Source: Caenorhabditis remanei (taxonomy: Eukaryota; Nematoda; Chromadorea; Rhabditida; Rhabditidae). From it: DNA of 64,000 bases. The stretch is from the NCBI RefSeq assembly GCF_010183535.1, contig NC_071331.1, positions 868,001 through 932,000 of the forward strand, read 5' to 3'. The first letter of the stretch is position 1, and every line of letters begins with the position of its first letter. Positions 44,701 to 55,800 of this stretch are shown piece after piece. The notes under the pieces are model-generated. The model saw only the letters and a program-made list of their open reading frames with translations, had not been told where the DNA came from and ran no database searches. The translations under genes were made by a program, and so were the position numbers.

Positions 44701-47700
44701 TGGGGCGCCCGGGACGCGTTATTTCAACTTTCAGCTGAAAAAACGCGTCAAAAGTGCCCCAATTGTTCGAAATTCCGAGGATAACGGAAGCTGGGGCGCC
44801 TGGGACGCGTTTTCAACTCCCAGACGGAAAAGCGCGTCGAAGGTGCCCCAGCTGGTCAAAATCTGAACTGGACGGAAGCTGGGGCGCCTGGGACGCGTTT
44901 TCCATTCCCAGATGGAAAAACGCGTCAAAGGTGCCCCAGATTTCGTTAAACTCGGATTTTGACCATCTGGGGTGCATTTGACGCGGTTTTCATCGGATTT
45001 TTTGAAATTTTCGAGATTCTCAATGGAGCGCACTTACCATAAAAACTCTATCGGGTCTCCGACTGGCCACCGGACCCACTGGACCGCCTAAAGCCGTCGC
45101 CCGTGGCATATTGATAGTACTGTCACCAACATCAATATAACTGATATAAGCGGCTTGTGGGTATCCAGAAACTTCCGGTACTACAGTAATCTTTGCCGTT
45201 TCGAAAGGATACGGACTCAATCTCGAGTGGGCGGGGAGAGCAGCAGAAGTGGGCGGAGACTGAGCGATATCCGGATGATAGGCGTCGACTTCTGGTGGAA
45301 GCATACCGGCGGGTCCTTGTAATTCTGATGGAATTGGGCGGAGATTCAAAGGGGGCGTGTCGAAGAAGACCTCATCGACGAGAGAGATACTACGTTGGAT
45401 GGGAAGATGGGCGGGCTGAAAATTTGGAAATTTTTGGGAATTTTGAGTGAAAAATCGAGAATTTTGAGAGAAAGTGTCATAATTTTTGGAAAAAAATTGG
45501 TAAAACGCGTCAACGGCACGCCAGAATTCTAAGAACGCGTCAGTGGAGCGCCAGACTTTAAAAACTGATATCAGTCTTAAAATAGGGGAAAATGTGGCTG
45601 AAAATTGAAATTACTGGCGCACCTTGGACTCGTTTTTGTGATTTTTCGAGATTAAACGGGAAAATGGGCGATTTTTGTATTTTTTTAAATATAATTTTTT
45701 TCTTGAAAAAGCGAAAAAGGTGCGCCAGACTCAAACTGCTGTTTAGCCTAAAAACGACGACGAAACCCAGAATTTCTGAGTCTGGCGCACCTTTGACGCG
45801 TTTTTTTGAGAGAAATACTCATTTTAAGTCAAAAACATTTCGAAAAATAATCTTTTCCAACCAAAATTGATATTTTCTGAATCGGGCGCGCCTGTGACGC
45901 GTTTTTTTACTCGCAAAATGCCAATCTCAACCTGAGACGATAGTTGGTGTGTCGTTGACGCGTTTTTGTTAAAAATTGCTAAAAAATGACTGAAAATTGT
46001 CGCTTTTCAACCAATTTAGCCTTGTCTGGCGCGCCTGTGACGCGTTGAGTCATTTTTCTCGTAATTTCGTCAATTAGGCCATCTGGCGTGTCTTTGGCGC
46101 GGTTTTCAGCTGATTTCAGCCAGTTTTGGGTCATTTTCATTGGATTTTCGATCATTTAACATCAAATTTTCAGATTTTTTGAAAATTTCCAGATATTGTA
46201 CCCTTCTCCTGCTAGGTCTAACACCTGATTAAAAATTGGAAATTCTGGCGTGCCTTTGGCGCGGTTTTTTGAGAAAAATAGCTGGAAATCTATTTTAAAA
46301 TTGATTTCCAGTTACTTTCAAAAAATTGACTAAAAATTAACAGAAATTTGATAAAACAAGGGTAAAGAGACCCGGAATCTCAAAAACGCGTCAACGACAC
46401 GCCAGGCAACGTCGCAAGCTGAAATTGGCTGTTTTTGGATGAAAACCGACGATTTTCAGCCATTTTCGGGTGATTTTCACCGGATTTTCAGCCATTTTAC
46501 ACCAAATTTTCAGATTTTTCAAAGATGACCGAGTTTCAGCAATTTCTAGGCCACCAATGGTCCTTTGGCTGATTTTTCTGGGAAAAATGGTCGAAAATCG
46601 GGGTTTTCAGCTGATTTCAGCCATATTCGGGTGATTTTCACCGGATTTTCAGCCATTTTACACCAAATTTTCAGATTTTTTTGAATTTCCAGATATCGTA
46701 CCCTTCTTCTGCTAGGTCTGACACTTGATACAGTAATCCTTCTGCCATCCTCAATATCCTTCTGTTCCGATTCCTCTGCCAACATTTCCAACACTTCGTC
46801 CTCTTGTCTCGACGACTTTTTGCTCATTTTAGAGACTCTTGACGGAAGAGACGCAGACGGATGAATAATTGGACGTGTTCCTTCTTGTAGATCACACGGT
46901 CTTTCCGGTGGATTCATCGTTTTGAATCTTTGGAGTAAAGGGGGCGGAGCTGATTTACTCTCTGTCAAATGATGAGTTTCTTCGGTGAAACGGGCCAGTG
47001 GCGGCGCACGGACTGATGATTTTTTTCGAACTTTTGCTGTCATTCGAGACATTGCTGATGGATCTGAAGCTTTGGGAAAGATTGGATTGGGAAAAGTGGG
47101 CGGAGTCTAATTTAATATTTTTCAGAATGATTTTTATTGTTTTGGAGATCTGGCGCACTTTTGACGCGTTTCCAGAACTCAATTTGTTGCAAAACGAGAG
47201 AAAACTAGCCATTTTCAGAAGAACTTGGAAAATGGGCGTGGCCTAGCAAGTGGGCGGAGCCTATTTTCTAGTTTTGTCAGTTGCTATACATTTGGTGATT
47301 CTCTATCTTCCTACGGCGTTTTCTGAAGCAAATTCGATCTGAAATTCCGAAGATTTAAGCAATTCTAAGAGAATTACAGAAAAGTGGGCGTGGCCTAAAA
47401 GTGGGCGGAGCCTACACTTTAGTTTTTTTAAGAATGAAAATTTTTAAAGTTCTCTACCTACTGGGGCGCTTTTGACGCGTTTTCAGAACAATTTTGCTTC
47501 TAAAATGTCAGAAAACTAGACATTTTCAGTATGACATGGAAAAATGGGCGTGGCTAAAAAATGGGTGGAGCTTATTTTTCCAAATTTTGGATTCAAATAT
47601 TTCAGAGCTTTCTCTATCTCTCAGGGTGTCTTTGACGCGTTTCTGGACACATTTTCATCAGTTCAGGATAATTCTTTAGACAGTTTCAGAAAAGTGGGCG

Positions 47701-50700
47701 TGGCTTAAAAGTGGGCGGAGTCTATTAATCCAGAATTTCACAGAAAATGTTTCAGAACTTTCTCTATCTTCTAGGGTGCTTTTAAAGCTATTCTGAGATT
47801 GATTTTCATGATTTTCAGACATTTTAAACCATTTTAAAACACGCTTCCAAAAATGGGCGTGGCCTAAAAATGGGCGGAGCTTTCTGGCTGAAATTTTCCC
47901 AAATCGTAGCGCTTACCCATTTCTCCACCCTGAGCCTCATCAATATCTCCCATTTCCTCAATTTCCACTTCAAACGACGTCTCCTCGGGTATTCCACTCG
48001 TTATGATCTCCTCCTGCGGCGGCGATCCTTTTTTCAGAATTTTCGCCGAGGCTCCGCCCCCTAACGTCTTCATTTCAATGGATTCACCAGTTTTGAATAT
48101 GATTCCAGCTGGTGACGTCGTTAGGGATTCTGATGACGGCGTCACGGATTCTGGAGTCATTTCGGCGATTGGAGAGACGACGTCGATGTCGAATGAGCAT
48201 TTTGAGGCGAACGATGATTGCAGTTTCAGTCGTTTTTTGTTGATGAATGAGCCTCTGAAAAAAAGTGGGCGTGGCTTAGAAGGAAATGGGCGGAGTTTAT
48301 ATAAGAAAATCGAAAAATTTTGAAATTAGGTTTAAAATCTGAAGAAAATTTGGTTTTTTTTCAAAAAGAAGCGTGGCTTAAAAAAGGGGCGTGACTTAGA
48401 AAAGGGGCGGAGCCTTATTCTTCTTTTTTTTCAACAGTCTGGAGCACCTTAGACGCTTTTTTTTAACTCAAGGAAATGGGCGGAGTTTATGCGAAAAAAA
48501 TCGAAAATTTTTGAAACCTGATCGAAATCTGAAGGATAACCGGTTTAAAAAAAATAGGCGTGTCCTAGAAAAGGGGCGGAGTCTATTTCTTCTTTTTTTC
48601 AGTTTTTATAAATCAGAAGTTTCTCATTATTCTGGCGCACCCAGTGTGTGCTTACCGATAAGTAATTATCGGTAAATGCCCTTTTCGGTAAATTACCGGT
48701 ATATTACCGGTAAATTTTTACCGAAAATTTACCGGTAATTTACCGGTATTTACCGAATTTACCGGTAATTACCGGTAAATTTTCGGTAAATTAAACAAGG
48801 CGCGGAGCCTTATTGGAGCATCGTTGTTTTTCAAATAGAGATAAATTCGGCTCCGGGACATTTCGAAACCAGACATTTCGAAACCAGACATTTCGAAACC
48901 GGACATTTCGAAACCGGTAACACGCGTATAAATTTTACTCTAGAATAGAGGTAATATTATGGTTCCGAGGGTCCGGGGTTCGACGCCGGGCCTGGCAAAA
49001 CTTTTTTGCATTCCGTTTTTTGCCTTTTGGTACGAATCTAACAATCAGGGTTCGATCCCCACTGGTGGCAAAACTTTTTTGTTTTTTGTTTTTAGCCTTT
49101 TGGTACCAATCTGAAGACCAATGTTCGATCCCCACTGCAGATAAAAATTTTCAAAATTTTATTTTTTTTATCTTAACAAAAAACCGGCATCTAAAAACGC
49201 CTGATTTAAAGAAAACATGAGTTAACGGTTTCATCGTGATATGTTTCTTATTTTTGAGATGTCCGTTTTTTGTTAAGATAAAAAAATCAATTAAAAAAAT
49301 TTTTGCCAACATCCGGAGTCGATCCCTCGACCGTAGACTAATACCAAAACACGAAAAATAAAAAGCAAAAATATTTTATCTGCAGTGGGGATCGAACATT
49401 GGTCTTCAGATTGGTACCAAAAGGCTAAAAACAAAAAACAAAAAAGTTTTGCCACCAGTGGGGATCGAACCCTGATTGTTAGATTCGTACCAAAAGGCAA
49501 AAAACGGAATGCAAAAAAGTTTTGCCAGGCCCGGCGTCGAACCCCGGACCCTCGGAACCATAATATTACCTCTATTCTAGAGTAAAATTTATACGCGTTT
49601 TACCGGTTTCGAAATGTCTGGTTTCGAAATGTCCCGGAGCCATAAATTCAGAACTATTGACTTTTTACGGAAATTTACCGGTAAATAGCCGTTTCGGTAA
49701 ATATTTTCGGTAAAAATTTACCGGTAAATTACCGGTAAATATTTACCGAAATTTACCGGTAGTTTACCGGTAAATTTACCGGTAAATTTCGGTAAATATT
49801 TACCGGAACGTTCCGGAAATTCACACTGGGCGCACCTTAGACGCGTTTTTTACTCAAATTTTCGCTTTTTGATTAAATTTCCAGGGAGATTAACAAAAGT
49901 GGGCGTGGTTTAGAAAAATGGGCGGAGCTCATTTCTTCATCTTCTCAGATTTTATAATTGACGTAATTTTGAATCGACTGGGGCACCTTAGACGCGTTTT
50001 TCAACTCAAATTTGCAATTTCTGAGTCAATTCTTCAAGAAGATCCAGAAAAGTGGGCGTGGCCTAGAAAGTGGGCGGAGCCTAAATACCCTGAAAACTCA
50101 CTTTTTGATGAAATTCGATACGGAGTTAATCACTGCCGACGGTACGGATTCACGTTGTTTTTGTGACGTTTTGGAGAGACGAGATTGGGATTGAGACAGG
50201 TCCTGAAAATTGATATTTTTTTTTTGGAAATTTCAGAAAAAAAAAACAGATTTTTGGCGTTTTTGACTGAAATTTTATGATGAAAATCAAGTTTTTCGGC
50301 CGAAAATGACACATTTTGGAAGGTTTTTCGATGTTTTTAGCCTTTTCTCAAAAACGCGCCAAAAGATACGCCAGCCTCTCCAACTTTTTTCTATTGAAAA
50401 GTGGGATAAAATCGTAAATTTTTCATAAATTTTAACGAATTTTTTCGAAAAAAACGCGTCGAACGTCACGCCAGCCTCATCACTGTTAATTTTTAGAGCA
50501 TTTTCCGATCGAAAATTGGCAAAAAACTCGTTTTTTCGCCAATTTCAGCAAATTAAATAAAAAAGCGCCGAACGTCACGCCAGCATCATAGTGTTCAATT
50601 TTAGGGCATTTTTTGGTTGAAAATTGGAAATGAAAACGCGCCGAACGTCACGCCAGCCTCATCACTAGAATTTCTGGCATTTTTCGCTTGAAAATTGGGA

Positions 50701-52464
50701 TAAAAACGCATATTATCACCAATTTTCACCGATTTTCTCAAAACAAAAACGCGCCAAACGTCACGCCAGCCAGTCACTACCTACTTACAGCCGTCTGTGA
50801 GAAGCTATCAGCTCTGTGTCTTTGTCCACCTTCAAAACTTGTCGACGTCGATTCATAATTAGTTGGAAGAGAAGGCGTCGGACCGGAAATTGGAGATCTG
50901 ATGGAAACTCGCCCGGGATACTGTACTATTCCACGTTCAACGTCTTCCAATGATGATGGTGTCGGTTGGGCGGAGCCTGAGGGGGCGGGGCCTGAAGGGG
51001 CGGGGCCTCCTGGTTGAGAGAGGAGGAAAGTGGAGGATTCGATGGATGGAGCATGGGTAATCGAACGGTTTCGGACTGGAAATTTGAAAGATTTTTATTT
51101 TGGAATAAAAGCGACAAAGGCACGCCAGATTATCATAAAAATTTGTAAATTTTTCAGAAAAAGCGCGCGCCAAAGGCACGCCAGACTCATTGATTTTGAT
51201 GTTTTTAAAGTTTTGATATCAGAAAGAGTTTTGGTTTTCGGGAAATCGCGCCTAACGACACGCCAGCCGCCGTTTCAAGCTTTGAAATTATCTAAAAGCG
51301 CGCCCAAAGGCACGCCAGATTCTTATGGTAACGGAGCATTTTTACAGGAAAAACTGGAAATTTTCTGAGGAAAGACGACCGAAGGCACGCCAGACTCATT
51401 GATAGAGAGATTTGAGACTAGGAAATCCGGGAATTTATTTGTTTTTTTGATGGAAAATTCGGATTTTCGGTGGGAAAGAAGGAAAATTCATGAATTTTTC
51501 TGAGTTTTTGGATTCAAAATATAGAAAAACAAGAATTTTTATCATAAAAATCGTGTTTTCAACTATTTTTACGTCAAAAACACCGGAAAGTAGGTAATTT
51601 TGACATTTTTTGAAATACTTCCGGTTCTTGTCCGGAAAAGTGGAAATTTTGTAAATTTTTCGATTTTTTGGTTCAAAACACCAACAAAATGCGATTTTCA
51701 GCATTAAAATCGTGTTTTTCAGCTCATTTAACATCGAAAACTGACAGAAATCGAGAATTTTTGACATTTTTGAAAAGTTCTCCATTTCTGACTGAAAAAA
51801 TGGAAAATTTGTGAATTTTTCAATTTTTTGGGTTTGAAATACTGAAATAATGTGATTTTAAGTGGGAAAATCATATTTTTCGGCTTTTTTCACCGAAAAA
51901 ATTAGTTTTTTTAGCCATTTTATGGGTATTTTTTAACAAAAAAGATTTAGAGCAAAAAATGAAATTTCAAAGAATAAATTCCAAAAAAAATTATTTTTCT
52001 CCAAAATTTCCCGTTTCTAGACTAAAATCACTCGCCGAACTTTATTTTTCACTCAATTCCTCACGAAAATATCGATTTCTTACCGAATTTCTGCACTTCA
52101 TTCTCATTCAAACTATAATTGTGAGCAATTCGTCGAAATCTGCAAAAAAAAATTTTTTTTGTGAAATTATTCATTTTTAATCGATAAAAACCGTTTTTTA
52201 TCCCATTTCGCTTTCTCCTCGTTAACCTCTCCATCTCCATTAGCAATACCGATGAATTGGGAGACTTGTTGGATTCTGAAAAAAAAAATTTCAAAAAAAT
52301 TTTTTTTCGATTTTTAGGTAACTTACACGCTAGAATCTCGATTTAATGGTGGTTTTTCAGGTTTTTCAGCGGATAACGGTGTGTTTTCCTGGAATTTTTT
52401 GAATAAAAATAGAAAAAATAGAGAATTTCACCTGCTGCCTGCGCGAGCCTGGCGTGCTTGCCAT
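38746..52464 (-). CDS. Inactive rhomboid protein (iRhom, RHBDF1/2 family)
   Basis: Fourteen exons: 52464-52432, 52388-52327, 52275-52192, 52139-52084, 51075-50789, 50202-50102, 48254-47917, 47063-46702, 45415-45038, 44280-43657, 42898-42593, 40549-40119, 39254-39115 and 39059-38746. All phases agree, giving about 1,171 residues. There is a long Ser/Pro-rich cytosolic N-terminus, a first membrane segment near 663-688, and a cysteine-rich luminal iRhom domain (CCIANDHTGCYQ; CCIQLQGLCRIATKQYC). The rhomboid core has FVHAGLLHLALS, an FMRDLE turn, SGIAGNLASAIF, VGPSSAQCG at about 1000-1007 and WIDNWAHLFG. The Pro after Gly is the iRhom hallmark; here Ser occupies the catalytic position and the TM6 His is kept. 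iRhoms act in ER-to-Golgi trafficking of membrane clients such as ADAM17 in mammals. The exact end and the start ATG are the least certain parts. C. elegans rom-3/rom-4 are the likely counterparts. Confidence 0.88.
41344..42243. mobile_element. ~900-bp inverted-repeat element inside an iRhom intron
   Basis: The ends read CCTCAGGCAACTCAATATCA and its inverse TGATATTGAGTTGCCTGAGG. Adjacent subterminal ATTAGATT/AATCTAAT phrases are repeated in both arms. It interrupts the CTGGGGYGCCTTTGACGCG repeat field. The flanks show no obvious target duplication. Its interior carries a small spliced reading frame (41,721-41,962) and a poly(A) signal near 42,078. Confidence 0.65.
41721..41962 (+). CDS. Possible small secreted peptide, nested in the element
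   Basis: Two exons, 41721-41736 and 41790-41962, 62 residues. The N-terminus MNKFFGIIVYFFNISALYTS looks like a signal peptide. The rest is hydrophilic and ends GRPDDNGQQRGREQL. It lies antisense within an intron of the iRhom gene. AATAAA follows about 115 bp downstream. No family is recognised. The case rests on the splice fit and composition only. Confidence 0.35.
42905..43560. repeat. Two copies of an AAAGGCGCATAG / GGTCTCGCCACGA repeat
   Basis: CTACATTAAAGGCGCATAG and GGGTCTCGCCACGAAAA occur together near 43,045-43,100 and 43,415-43,535, in the intron between exons 10 and 11 of the iRhom gene. Similar phrases are common in Caenorhabditis genomes. Confidence 0.6.
46141..46230. repeat. Partial duplicate of the end of iRhom exon 8
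   Basis: About 90 bp resembles 46,632-46,740, including the last ~30 bp of exon 8 (CCTAGCAGAAGAAGG on minus) and the GTAC(G/A)ATATC donor. It lies about 500 bp downstream in the following intron and has no visible acceptor before it. Confidence 0.55.
47080..48620. repeat. Periodic GC-box doublets (GTGGGCGTGGC ... GTGGGCGGAGC)
   Basis: Pairs of GTGGGCGTGGC and GTGGGCGGAGC, about 18-20 bp apart, recur roughly every 150 bp (near 47,235, 47,388, 47,545, 47,696, 47,853, 48,270 and 48,390). Between pairs there is often a CTGGGGCGCTTTTGACGCG unit, so the higher-order repeat holds both motifs. More doublets lie at 49,900 and 50,052, and single GGGCGGGGCC boxes occur in coding DNA near 50,985. Confidence 0.75.
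48635..49835. mobile_element. Large foldback element with tRNA B-box-like segments and ACCGGTAAAT satellites
   Basis: The element is about 48,641-49,829. Its ends CCAGTGTG / CACACTGG are bracketed by GCGCAC on both sides (a possible 6-bp duplication, although the flank is itself repetitive). The outer arms are ACCGGTAAATTTACC tandem sequence. Inside come ACATTTCGAAACC(A/G)G repeats, then arms of about 270 bp that are nearly perfect inverted copies (48,935-49,145 against 49,385-49,590). Each arm holds three GGTTCGA(T/C)(C/G)CC phrases that match the tRNA T-loop/B-box consensus. The loop is about 240 bp. No protein is supported. Confidence 0.75.
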
Positions 52465-52896
52465 TCTCGAGGCTGCATTAATTTTCGAAGATGGGCGGTC
52501 TGAAAGTATTGATTTTATGCAAAAATTACGAAAAAAAACGAAGAAAATCGGGTGGAAAATGACAGTTTTATTGGGTAAATAAAGGTGTTGAAATGTCTGG
52601 CGTCTCTTCGTTTTGCGTACTCTCTCGTCTTGATCGGATTTACGGTGGAAGAGGTGGCCGTGGAAGAGGAAACGCAGGAGGGGGGAATTTTGGAGGGAAA
52701 CGCGAATATTTGAATTTTAGAAATGTTTATTTTGCGATTTTTGGAGGATTTTTACGATATTTATTCATACATTTTAAGTGAATTACAGACAAATAATCGA
52801 GATTTCATTTTCAGACTTAAAAAACACAAAAAAAACCGATTTTTAAACAAAAAAAAATAGAAAAATAGCACATGAGATTCGATAAAACGGGAAAAA
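52465..52896. other. Short RAD54-to-iRhom intergenic region, possible operon spacer
   Basis: Both genes are on the minus strand, 432 bp apart. An AATAAA for the upstream gene is near 52,757, and a TTTCAG acceptor at about 52,503 precedes the iRhom ATG and could be a trans-splice site. A Gly/Arg-rich plus-strand frame at 52,593 is probably not a gene. Confidence 0.45.
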
Positions 52897-55800
52897 TCAA
52901 TATTTAGATTCCTGATAGAATGCAAATGTCAACTCGACGTCCTCCTGATCCACTTGAGACAATCCTGCATTCGTCATGAAATGATGCCACGTGTCCGGAT
53001 GACGTGGCGAAAAATGACGCCACCTGGAGAGTTCGGCGAGAGAGGCGATCGTTCGTGGCGGCTGAAATCAAGGGAAAACGCGTCGAAGGTGCGCCAGACG
53101 CATTTTGATGATCCTGGCGCGCCTTTGACGCTCCTTTCGAGAATTTTCACAAAAAAACCACGTCAAAGGTGCACCAGATCACAGCATTTTGACTAATTTT
53201 TCTAAGTCTGGCGCACCTTTGACGCTCTTTTAAAAAATATTTCCACCAAAAACTGCGTCAAAGGTGCGCCAGGCGCATTTTGATAAGCCTGGCGCACCTT
53301 TGACGTTCTTCTTCCGAGAAATTATGCCAAAAACACGTCAAAGGCGCGCCAGATAGTCAATTATTGCATTTTGTTGAATCTGGCGCGCCTTAGACGCACT
53401 TTTTTGAAAGTTCCACCAAAAAACCGCGTCAAAGGTGCGCCAGAAACCATTTTGTTGCGTCTGGCGCACCTTTGACTCTCTTTTTTTTTGAAAACTTCAT
53501 TCAAAAAACCGCGCCAAAGGTGCGCCAGATCACCAAGTTTGATGAGTCTGGCGCGCCTTTGACGCTCTTTTTTGAGAATTTCCTTTAAAAAACGCGTGAA
53601 AGGTGCGCCAGATCTTCAACTTGCAGAGTCTGGCGCGCCTTAGACTCTTTTTTTTATAGTTTTTCCACCAAAAAATCGCGTCAAAGGTGCGCCAGACATC
53701 ATCAAAGACTGATTTTTGTTGAGTCTGGCGCACCTTAGACGCGTTTTCCGTACCTCTGCCGCCTTTTTCGGCTCTTTTTCAGCGATTTCTTCTGGTTTTT
53801 CTGGAATTTTTTCTGAAATTTTCGGCTCCTGACTATCCTCGACGACTTCATCGTCATCTGGAGTCTTCTGAATCGTGACGTCAGCCTCCAACTCTTCATC
53901 GTCTACTTCTTCCTCATCGTCACTATCACTATCCCAGTTTCTTTTCTTCTTTTTTTCCGGAGATTCTGAATCCTTGACGTCGTCTGTCACGTCTTCTGTC
54001 ACGTCTTCTGAATCCTCTTCTTCTCCGTCGTCGTCGAACATTTCCGTTTCGAACATTCCGGTTCCATCGCATCCGCAACCACACAAATCATGCGTATTGC
54101 ATTCCGTCGCGTCGCCGGAAAACGTGAAAATGTCTTTGAGCTCGTCATCCGTGAATGTTGACACTGATTCTGGAAAAATTTGGGTTGAAAAACGCGTCCA
54201 AGGCGCGCCAGTCACTGGAAAAATAGCAGAAAATTCGTCATTTTCCTTAGTTTTTGACCTAGAAAACGCGTCCAAGGCGCACCAAACTCATCGAAATGCA
54301 ATCATTGATCTTCTGGCGCACCGTTGACGCGGTATTTGGTGGAATTTATCTTTTAAAAAATGCGTCAAAGGTGCGCCAGATTCAACAAAAATGATGAATA
54401 TCAGGCGCACGTTTGACGCGGGTCGTAGCGGAATTTCTCGAAAAAATGCGTCAAAGGTGCGCCAGACACATAGAAAAATGGGGTTTTTGCATGGAAAATA
54501 GCATTTTTAGACAGTTTTTCACCGAGAAAACGCGTCCAAGGCGCGCCAGGCAGTGAAAAATCGGGGGTTTGACACAGAAAACGCGTCCAAGGCGCGCCAG
54601 ACACTGGACACAAAAATCGGGGCTTCTGGATGAAAAATAGCGGAAAATTCGGCATTATTAATCAGTTTTTGACCTAGACAAAGGCGTCCAAGGTGCGCCA
54701 GTCGGTCATTTTCCAGATATTCTCACCTCCGACTTCAATCGCATCGATAACACATCCCAATCCGGTCTTTTTGATTTGTCTTTGTAGCATTTTCTCCTCG
54801 ATTGTTCCCTGAAAAATAGATGGAAATATACTTGGAAGGACGTTTTGAAACTGTTATCACGAGTTAGAACCAGGGACGTTTCGAAACTAGGACGTTATAG
54901 AACCAAGACGTTTTAGAACCGGGTCATCTCGGAACTGAAAGTGAGTTCGAGGTGGTCGTTTTAAAACCGGGACGTTCCAAAACTGTCTCGAGTTAGAACT
55001 GGGACACCTTGGAACTCGGACAGGCCAGATTGAAACCAAAACGTTCTGGAACTGTCTCCAGTTAAAACTGCCCGTTTCAGAACTTTCAGATTTTGAAACT
55101 GTCACGAGTTAGAGCGAAGAAGTTCCGGAACTATAACGAGTTATAACCGCCCGTTTTGAAACTGGGACGTTTTAGAACCGGGACGTCTTGGAACTGAGTT
55201 CAAGTCACCAGTTTAAAACCAAGACGTTCTGGAACTGTCCCGAGTTAAAACCACGGACGTTTCAAAACTGGGACAATCTAGAACTGTCACGAGTTAGATC
55301 TGGGACATTCCAGAACTTTCATGATTTTGTGGCGCTCGTTTTGAAACTGGGTCGTTCTGGAACTGTCTCGAGTTAAAACCACGGACGTTTTGAAACTAAA
55401 ACCGTACCGTAGTAATCAATCGATAAATATGACATGGCCTAACTTGTCCATCTCTCCAAATCCTTGCCATCGCCTGTTGATCATTCGCCGGATTCCAATC
55501 AGAATCATAAAGAATCAGACGAGATGCTCCGATTAGATTCAATCCGACACCGCCAGCCTTTGTACTCAACAAAAACACATTCGATGCGTCACGATTGTCG
55601 TTGAAGTGACGGACCAGTCTCTGACGGTCTTGTACCTGGAGATTCAGAATTTCAGACAAAAAATATAAGATTTTCTTGATTTTTCTAAAAATTCTCATTT
55701 TTTTATAGAATTTTCAGCCAAAACCGATACTTGCAACGGGCCGGGCCGGGTCACAGTACAAAAATTTGAAAATTTGAATTTTTTTGAAATTTTTTTGATT

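Larger units (their letters stand above)
38400..46500. repeat. Dense field of CTGGCGCACCTTTGACGCGTTTT-type repeats, iRhom 3' half
   Basis: Dozens of copies of a ~22-bp unit occur here: CTGG(C/G)GC(A/G)CC, then TTTGACGCG or TTGGACGCG, then a T-run, in either orientation. They sit in introns and just 3' of the gene, and are absent from the exons I modelled. Copies are separated by 30-120 bp of AT-rich sequence. In 44.3-45.0 kb the copies read CTGGGGCGCC(T/C)GGGACGCG. Related fields lie at 49.8-51.4, 53.0-54.7 and 56.2-58.6 kb. Confidence 0.85.

Noticed and set aside
48935..49585. Two identical frames (66 codons) in opposite orientation, and functional tRNA genes
   Set aside because: The frames arise from the foldback arms. 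The B-box-like phrases lack an A box and cloverleaf, so no tRNA is called.
52593..52781. Gly/Arg-rich (RGG-like) plus-strand frame of 62 codons
   Set aside because: Short, with no conserved continuation; it lies in the spacer between two minus-strand genes, in the 3' region of RAD54.
53875..54327. A 150-codon Ser-rich plus-strand frame
   Set aside because: Antisense of the acidic/Ser-rich RAD54 exon; the minus strand has consistent splice phases.
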